A stretch of 56,212 bases of DNA from Bacteroidales bacterium (GTDB taxonomy: Bacteria; Bacteroidota; Bacteroidia; Bacteroidales; UBA7960), in assembly GCA_003559735.1 (NCBI GenBank), contig PWKN01000259.1, forward strand, positions 1 to 56,212, in the 5' to 3' direction. Both the position numbers and the translations under genes were made by a program. Numbering within the stretch: position 1 is the first letter of the stretch; each line of letters starts with the position of its first letter. Positions 51,255-56,212 of this stretch are shown here, piece after piece. The notes beneath the pieces were generated by a model that ran no database searches, was not told the origin of the DNA, and worked only from the letters and a program-made list of their open reading frames with translations.

Positions 51255-52568
51255 TCACCTTCCGACAGCCTCTCCCAGTGCCTTTGCCTTGAGCAGGCAC
51301 TCACTGTATTCCCGTTCCGGTTCTGAGCCAATGGTTATGGCGCTGCCAGCCATGTATGAAAGATACTTCTTTTTTTTGTTATACAAAATACTTCTGATAA
51401 CCACATTAAAATCAAAGTCTTTTTCCGGATTGATGTATCCGATGGCACCGGAATACAGTCCACGGCAGGAGTCTTCATATTTGTCGATCAGCTGCATGGC
51501 CCGGATCTTGGGTGCGCCCGTCATGGATCCCATCGGAAAAGCATTCCGAATGGCGTCAATATAATGGCACCCCGGATCCAAACGGGCGGTTACAGTAGAT
51601 ACCATCTGGTGCACCTGCCTGAAAGAGTAGACCCCATATAGCTCTTCAACCCTTACACTGTCTTTCCGGGCCGTACGCGACAGGTCATTCCGCACCAGGT
51701 CAACGATCATCACATTCTCACTACGTTCTTTCGGATCGTGTCTCAGGAACTCTTTCAGACGGTCATCTTCAACCGGATCATCTCCCCTCCGGCAGGTACC
51801 CTTAATGGGTTGCGATATTATTTTATTCCCTTGTTTCCTCAAAAAGCGCTCCGGACTGGCACACATAAGGGTGGTGTTGCTGAACGAATAAAAACCAGAG
51901 AAAGGTGCCGCCGATGTCCTGTTCAGGTGCTGATACACACTGACCGGGTCGATCAGTGCATGATCCGAAAAAAATTCAATACAGTAATTCATTTCATAGA
52001 TATCACCTCTTTGGATATGGTTCTTTATGGCCTCTACCCGGTTCAGATAGTGCGATTTGCTTACCCTTTGCCGGATGGCAGGGGGACTCCCCGCAGGCAG
52101 GCCGTTTAAATAATCAGTCCCTGTTATCATATCAAAAACCGATGCCGGGTCTGAAAAGATACCATGTCCCGGCAGTGTGCCAATCTGTAACCCATTGCGC
52201 ACAGGCATCACAAGCACTACAGGGCGAAAGAAATGGCACAACGGCAATCCTATATGATCCGGATTTTTTGATTGCAGTTTCTCAACCTGGTTCTTCAGCT
52301 CATAGGAAAAAAAACCAAACAACCAGTCCTGGCAGGCATCTGAAAACTCCTTTAAGTCATCAAAAACACCGGAGTTGCGACCCACCAGTTCTTCGTGTGC
52401 ACCGGCTGCCATGACCCAGGGCAGTACACCGTACTGATCACCCTTGTGGCTGTTTGAGTTCAGCAACACAGCCGTGTCAAAGCAATGTACAGACCACCTC
52501 AACAACTGTTCAATGATATCATCATTGGCTGTTTTTACGGGGAAAAACCGGAAGTTCCTTGTATCCAT
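51255..52568 (-). CDS. pabB: aminodeoxychorismate synthase component I
   Basis: The 437-residue chorismate-binding enzyme makes aminodeoxychorismate for p-aminobenzoate and folate. Motifs are GDIYEMNYCIEFFSD near residue 198 and FSGFYSFSNTTLMCASPERF near residue 233. PIKGTCRRGDDPVEDDRLKE near residue 264 has the PIKGT Lys typical of PabB/TrpE-type ADC synthases. ERSENVMIVDLVRNDLSRTA near residue 290, FPMGSMTGAPKIRAMQLID near residue 345 and YMAGSAITIGSEPEREYSEC near residue 402 follow. The N-terminal 90 residues are the usual Anth_synt_I_N domain. It ends the operon with the AAC(3)-like protein, 10 bases after it. The amidotransferase subunit PabA is not in the window. Confidence 0.94.
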   Translation of the reverse strand: MDTRNFRFFPVKTANDDIIEQLLRWSVHCFDTAVLLNSNSHKGDQYGVLPWVMAAGAHEELVGRNSGVFDDLKEFSDACQDWLFGFFSYELKNQVEKLQSKNPDHIGLPLCHFFRPVVLVMPVRNGLQIGTLPGHGIFSDPASVFDMITGTDYLNGLPAGSPPAIRQRVSKSHYLNRVEAIKNHIQRGDIYEMNYCIEFFSDHALIDPVSVYQHLNRTSAAPFSGFYSFSNTTLMCASPERFLRKQGNKIISQPIKGTCRRGDDPVEDDRLKEFLRHDPKERSENVMIVDLVRNDLSRTARKDSVRVEELYGVYSFRQVHQMVSTVTARLDPGCHYIDAIRNAFPMGSMTGAPKIRAMQLIDKYEDSCRGLYSGAIGYINPEKDFDFNVVIRSILYNKKKKYLSYMAGSAITIGSEPEREYSECLLKAKALGEAVGR

Positions 52569-52578
52569 TGCAAAACAA

Positions 52579-53457
52579 TTACCATTTGATCAGATAGCAG
52601 GGATCGTTTTTGACTTTACCGGTAACAAAATGGTAAAGCTGCTGCATGCTGAAACAATAAACAGTCACGCCACCTATGTTGTATTCATTGACCAGGGTGG
52701 TTTTCTTCAGGTCGTTCATCAGCCTGTGCCTGTTCCACCAAATGTAGCCTTTCACGCTGTACCCCCTTTTGTTAGAGTGTATTGGATAATTTACCGGCAC
52801 CTCATTGTTTCCCATCCTGACAATATACCTGTCATTATAAAAATGGAGGTAGGGCACTTTTTGTTCATATTCGACAAAATGCATCAGGCTGCAGGTCACA
52901 TATTCCATGCCAATGTTCATGCAATAAAAGTCCTCTTCGACCATCTTCCGAAAGATCCCATTACCGGCAAACGAGAATGTTTCCGGACTCCAGCTGACAT
53001 TACCCATGGCTGCGACGGAGTAACAGGGATCTTGGTTTCTGAATGCAGCATCCTTTACAAACAATTGTGCAAACATGCCATAGGCAGGTTTTTCGTGCAC
53101 GGGATCAAAAAGTTTTTTCTTTCTGACACCTGGTGTAAATGCCTGGCAGGCAATGACCGAAAAATTGTCTTCCAGCAGTTTTTTCAGGTATTGATAGCTG
53201 TTTTTTTCTGTAAATGCCTTTACAGCCGACATGGCCACGTGCACAAACACCTTCTCAGAAGGGATGTTGCCGGTGATTCTTTCAAAATTTGCAGCATTGG
53301 CCGGTTGAAAGGGATACCGCTTCCTGAACCAGCGATGACGGCTGATCTGTCTTTTAAGGTAGAAATACGCAATGGTAGTGTACACACTGCATTTTGTGTT
53401 CAGGAAACTGCCTGCCAATAATGTTTTTTTCCTCAACCAGGTATAAGCTTCTTTCAT
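52579..53457 (-). CDS. AAC(3)-like acyltransferase with altered active site
   Basis: The 292-residue protein resembles the aminoglycoside 3-N-acetyltransferase family (PF02522). Seen are VFVHVAMSAVKAF (residues 70-82), a TFTP-like QAFTPG, FDPVHEKPAYGMFAQLF (117-133) and DPCYSVAAMG (143-152). Typical members have two His in the last motif (H-P-x-H-S); here they are Asp143 and Tyr146, so the usual catalytic His is gone. VTCSLMHFVEYEQKVPYLHF keeps the second His region. The neighbours, a flippase gene 6 bases upstream and pabB 10 bases downstream, suggest glycan work rather than drug resistance. Function is uncertain. Confidence 0.7.
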   Translation of the reverse strand: MKEAYTWLRKKTLLAGSFLNTKCSVYTTIAYFYLKRQISRHRWFRKRYPFQPANAANFERITGNIPSEKVFVHVAMSAVKAFTEKNSYQYLKKLLEDNFSVIACQAFTPGVRKKKLFDPVHEKPAYGMFAQLFVKDAAFRNQDPCYSVAAMGNVSWSPETFSFAGNGIFRKMVEEDFYCMNIGMEYVTCSLMHFVEYEQKVPYLHFYNDRYIVRMGNNEVPVNYPIHSNKRGYSVKGYIWWNRHRLMNDLKKTTLVNEYNIGGVTVYCFSMQQLYHFVTGKVKNDPCYLIKW

Positions 53458-53463
53458 GGATGA

Positions 53464-54975
53464 TCATTTTCCGCGGTTACGTTCCGGTCTGCCCCATCTC
53501 TTAAACACCATTGCTGTTTGTTTTGTTGTCCACCGGCTCAGCTCGGGCGATATGTTTAACAGCCATATGGGGATGATGAACAAGGTGGCAGCGGCAGCCG
53601 ATCGCAGCACGATATCAGCCAGAACCCACTGCATCAATCCGATTTGTGATGACACCAACATGATTGTCGCCATGATCAACGGCACCCAAACCTGTTTGGC
53701 AATAAACGGCTGAATATGGTAATGGTGATGTATAAAAGAGATCCGCAGCACGTTAAACACCACTAGGCTCAGCATGCTGGCAAAGGCAGCGCCTTCGATC
53801 CCCCACAGAGGGATGCACAGCAGGTTTGTAAAGAATGCGAAGCCCGCCATGGATATGGTAAAAAGCAGGTCATAGCGGTATTTCCTCGAAGTCATCAATA
53901 TGGTGGCATTCAATCCGGCGCTCATATCAAACAACTTACCAAACCCAAGCAGCAAAAACACATACCGTCCGGCAGTATATTCTGGTCGCATAAAAAGAAA
54001 GATGGCATCCAGATTTACCCATAAGAGCATGAACAGGCCAGCACCTACCACCATGTTTGCGGCTGTTGCTTTTTTATAAGTATCGTGCATTTGTCCGTAT
54101 GACCTTGTTTTCCAGAACTGCGCGATCAATGGTCCAGCTACTTTTACCATTGACCGGTAAGGGATCAGTATTACAGAGGTCATGAACACCATGGTGGTAT
54201 AGATCCCTGCGGCACCCAGGTCAATCATCCCCGCCACCATTAAAGAATCGACGCTGATGAGCAGGAACCCGCCCAGGTTATTTAACAGCAGGTATAGTCC
54301 GTATACCACCATTATTCTCGATAGACGTCTCAAAAGTGGCGTCCATTGCGGTTTAATCTGCAGCAACCCTTTCAATCCCGAGTAAATGATAAGAAAGAAG
54401 GCAGGTATGCAATAGGCAGCAACATATACCGCAACAAAGCCCGGAAAGCTGATTGCTTTCAGAGCATAGAGACTGATCGACAGGGTTACCAGCAGGCGCA
54501 GGATCACCTCATGGGCAAAGGTTGGTACCACATTCCTGTATACGCATCGCAGGTAGGATTCAAAAATATTAAAGAACAATGTTGCCAGTCCCATAGGGAG
54601 CAGGTATGCTGCATATTCTATCAGCAGCGGACTGCTATCCTGGTACAGTATGGTAAAAGGGTGGCGCAACAACAAAAAAAGCAGGGTGGCGATTGTGAAT
54701 CCACTGACTACCAGGGCAATTACTGCAAACAAAAACCCATGGTGGCCGTTATTCTTGTCATCAAAGAACGGGAAAAACCGGGTGATGATGTTGCGTGCGC
54801 CAAGTGCTGCCACCTGTGCATATATCAGTGAGATGGTAACCATGATGTTGGCAAGACCGACCTGATCTGTATCCAGGAAGTTGGTGAACAAGAATATTTT
54901 GTTCAGGTAGCCGATTATGGCTCCCGCATAAGATATTACGGTAACACGGAAGCTGTCGCGTTGAACGATACCCAT
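53464..54975 (-). CDS. oligosaccharide flippase family membrane protein
   Basis: The 503-residue protein has about 12-14 hydrophobic segments and the layout of Wzx/MATE-like polysaccharide exporters (MOP superfamily). The N-terminal segment includes FLDTDQVGLANIMVTISLIY and GARNIITRFFPFFDDKNNG, as in Bacteroidota flippases. Short charged loops separate the helices, and the tail is basic (WGRPERNRGK). It would flip undecaprenyl-linked glycans across the inner membrane. It is downstream of an amidohydrolase gene and directly upstream of the AAC(3)-like gene, forming a probable operon that ends with pabB. No glycosyltransferase is in the window. Confidence 0.9.
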   Translation of the reverse strand: MGIVQRDSFRVTVISYAGAIIGYLNKIFLFTNFLDTDQVGLANIMVTISLIYAQVAALGARNIITRFFPFFDDKNNGHHGFLFAVIALVVSGFTIATLLFLLLRHPFTILYQDSSPLLIEYAAYLLPMGLATLFFNIFESYLRCVYRNVVPTFAHEVILRLLVTLSISLYALKAISFPGFVAVYVAAYCIPAFFLIIYSGLKGLLQIKPQWTPLLRRLSRIMVVYGLYLLLNNLGGFLLISVDSLMVAGMIDLGAAGIYTTMVFMTSVILIPYRSMVKVAGPLIAQFWKTRSYGQMHDTYKKATAANMVVGAGLFMLLWVNLDAIFLFMRPEYTAGRYVFLLLGFGKLFDMSAGLNATILMTSRKYRYDLLFTISMAGFAFFTNLLCIPLWGIEGAAFASMLSLVVFNVLRISFIHHHYHIQPFIAKQVWVPLIMATIMLVSSQIGLMQWVLADIVLRSAAAATLFIIPIWLLNISPELSRWTTKQTAMVFKRWGRPERNRGK

Positions 54976-55042
54976 GTCGCAGAAAGATTAAACACCGTTC
55001 ACATACAGATGCGTTTTTTTTTAATGAATGCCGGTGGTTGAT

Positions 55043-55996
55043 TCAACCGGTTACCAGCCTGTCGGCGTTATCAAAAAAAATATTATTCAATTTGTCATCA
55101 GGCAGTTGAAACGACCTGACCAGTCCTTCAAAATCAAAGCCGGTATTGTCGGTACCAAACAGGATCTTGCAATGGTGTTTTTCCAGGAAAAGCTTTGTTT
55201 TTTCACGATCACGGCTCAGTGCGTTAAACCCGCTTCTGCCTGAAATGTCGCAATAAAAATTAGGGTACGAGGTGAGCAGCCTGTCAATGATCCCAAAGCG
55301 GTCAATATCTCCTTTGTCGTGGAATAAAATTTCGGGTGGATTGTCAGAGATATTGTTCCAGAAATGCGGCCCATGTCCGATGAAATCCACACCAGGGAAC
55401 TGCCGCAGGCGTTTTTCCAGGTTGGCAAAATCATAGAGATATCCCGGGAAATAGGTCAGGTGATCCTCAATATGGTCTTTCAGTATGGATGTTTTTTCTG
55501 AAAACTTTGTCAGATAATGCTTCGTTATTCCATTGAGTGCACCATTCATCAGTTTATCAAGCACCTGCTGTATCACATCTGGTTTATCGGGCACATAATG
55601 CATGCGTGGTTCTTCCATATGGAAAAGCAGCGGCAGGTCATATTTATCGATTACCCGGAGATAGTTGCCAATGATCCTTTCTTCCCACTTGTGTGTTACT
55701 TTAAGTTCTCCACAACCCCTGAGTCCCTTTTCCCTGTGCTTTTTTATTGTTCCTTCAAGGTTTTTTGTTTTCGGGTCGGGGGCATAAAAGGGGACAATAC
55801 GGTCGGGATACTGATCGTGTACCCTGAAGACTTCTTCTGGTGACAGGTTTTGATACAGGTTACTGATGGGTGCATCCAGCTCTTCCCAGGTCAGCAACCA
55901 GCATTTATCAACATCGTGCCTGTCCATATAGTCGATCAGCTGATCAGCATCAACGCCAGCCAGGTTTACATGTAAGTGTGCATCAATTTTCTGCAT
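55043..55996 (-). CDS. amidohydrolase family (COG2159-like) metal-dependent hydrolase
   Basis: The 317-residue TIM-barrel protein has the metal motif DAHLHVN at residues 5-11 (H-x-H). LPLLFHMEEPRMHYV near residue 121 carries a further His, VDFIGHGPHFWNN near residue 209 another, and the closing LFGTDNTGFDF near residue 285 has the metal Asp. These are features of amidohydrolase 2/ACMSD-like decarboxylases and hydrolases. No signal peptide is present. The substrate is not clear from sequence. It is the first gene of the run toward the flippase, 67 bases apart; a copy of the GTCTGTCC-ended repeat lies upstream. Confidence 0.85.
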   Translation of the reverse strand: MQKIDAHLHVNLAGVDADQLIDYMDRHDVDKCWLLTWEELDAPISNLYQNLSPEEVFRVHDQYPDRIVPFYAPDPKTKNLEGTIKKHREKGLRGCGELKVTHKWEERIIGNYLRVIDKYDLPLLFHMEEPRMHYVPDKPDVIQQVLDKLMNGALNGITKHYLTKFSEKTSILKDHIEDHLTYFPGYLYDFANLEKRLRQFPGVDFIGHGPHFWNNISDNPPEILFHDKGDIDRFGIIDRLLTSYPNFYCDISGRSGFNALSRDREKTKLFLEKHHCKILFGTDNTGFDFEGLVRSFQLPDDKLNNIFFDNADRLVTG

Positions 55997-56090
55997 ATGG
56001 TAGCGATCAACAGTATGCCTTTTCAGCCATCACCATGACACTGCAGTGGTAACAGCAGAACACAGTGCCTTTTGGGTCATTGTGTTTAGA

Positions 56091-56212
56091 GTCTGTCCAT
56101 AAAGTCAGGTGTCTGAACTATAATGTTCGGGTTCAAGGCTTGCGCAGTTTTGAAAACCAAGGAGTTTACTCTTGTAAATGACTGTTTTCAAAACAAGCAT
56201 AACGCAGAAACC
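56091..56212 (+). repeat. interspersed repeat with GTCTGTCC ends, longest copy C (runs off the window)
   Basis: GAGTCTGTCCATAAAGTCAG, GTGTCTGAACTATAAT and GGGTTCAA match copy A. An extra 52 bases not in copy A then follow, including GCAGTTTTGAAAAC and GTTTTCAAAACAAGC, which form an inverted repeat. AACAAGCATAACGCAGAAA then rejoins copy A. So copy A looks like a deletion derivative of copy C, with the cut at TTCAA. Confidence 0.78.

Noticed and set aside
52579-53457. Aminoglycoside resistance gene
   Set aside because: The AAC(3)-like protein lacks the usual active-site histidines and sits in a glycan-export context, so a resistance label is not supported.

Overview
The window is chromosomal DNA of a Bacteroidota bacterium, most likely Bacteroidales/Marinilabiliales (inference). 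Support comes from the gliding-motility pair gldE-gldD, DUF4271 next to hemD and rnpA, FemAB-like and DUF7033-type polysaccharide-deacetylase proteins, GIN-domain (DUF2807) envelope proteins, A-rich or absent Shine-Dalgarno sites, and many promoters of the Bacteroidota type (TTTG, 19 bases, TAnnTTTG). No phage, IS element, CRISPR array or plasmid gene was seen. Genes are packed into short operons on both strands.

Layout. 1-2.0 kb: rnpA (cut by the window edge), hemD and a DUF4271 membrane protein on the minus strand. 2.0-4.4 kb: pta-ackA acetate module. 4.5-10.4 kb: a dihydroorotate-dehydrogenase-like flavoprotein, a radical SAM protein with a twin-arginine signal, a small exported protein, a patatin lipase and cysS. 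10.4-15.9 kb: a three-gene RND efflux operon whose pump gene is interrupted by one in-frame TGA. 16.1-18.2 kb: three membrane lipid enzymes (CDP-alcohol phosphotransferase, CdsA type, polyprenol/diacylglycerol kinase type). 18.4-20.6 kb: two GIN-domain envelope proteins. 20.9-25.9 kb: yebC, a lipoprotein, an alpha/beta hydrolase, queD and gldE-gldD. 25.9-31.8 kb (minus): pyk, a MacB-like permease, upp, a FemAB-like acyltransferase and a polysaccharide deacetylase. 31.9-33.7 kb: a dense GGAAGCTTCC repeat array, radC, and tRNA-Glu / rpsT / tRNA-Glu. 34-40.4 kb: a TPR/OmpA-like lipoprotein, a deoxynucleoside kinase, folK, sppA and an alkaline phosphatase lipoprotein. 40.6-47.0 kb: a molybdate/tungstate ABC transporter (ATPase and permease only) divergent from a molybdenum-cofactor operon (MoeB/HesA-like, moeA, compact moaA, moaC, MOSC-Mog fusion). 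47-51 kb: a barrel/coiled-coil/SPOR protein, fhs and a beta-barrel protein. 51.2-56 kb (minus): amidohydrolase, flippase, AAC(3)-like protein and pabB.

Functional themes are fermentative carbon flow (pyk, pta, ackA), one-carbon/folate and pterin chemistry (fhs, folK, pabB, queD), Mo/W cofactor synthesis and uptake, nucleotide salvage (upp, dNK) and envelope biogenesis. The least explained signals are non-coding: three interspersed repeat families (a hairpin element in three copies, a GTCTGTCC-ended element in about five copies or fragments, and the GGAAGCTTCC array). I found no clearly new defence or metabolic system. The best candidates for follow-up are these repeats, the Tat-tagged radical SAM protein, the GIN-domain pair and the lipid-enzyme trio.
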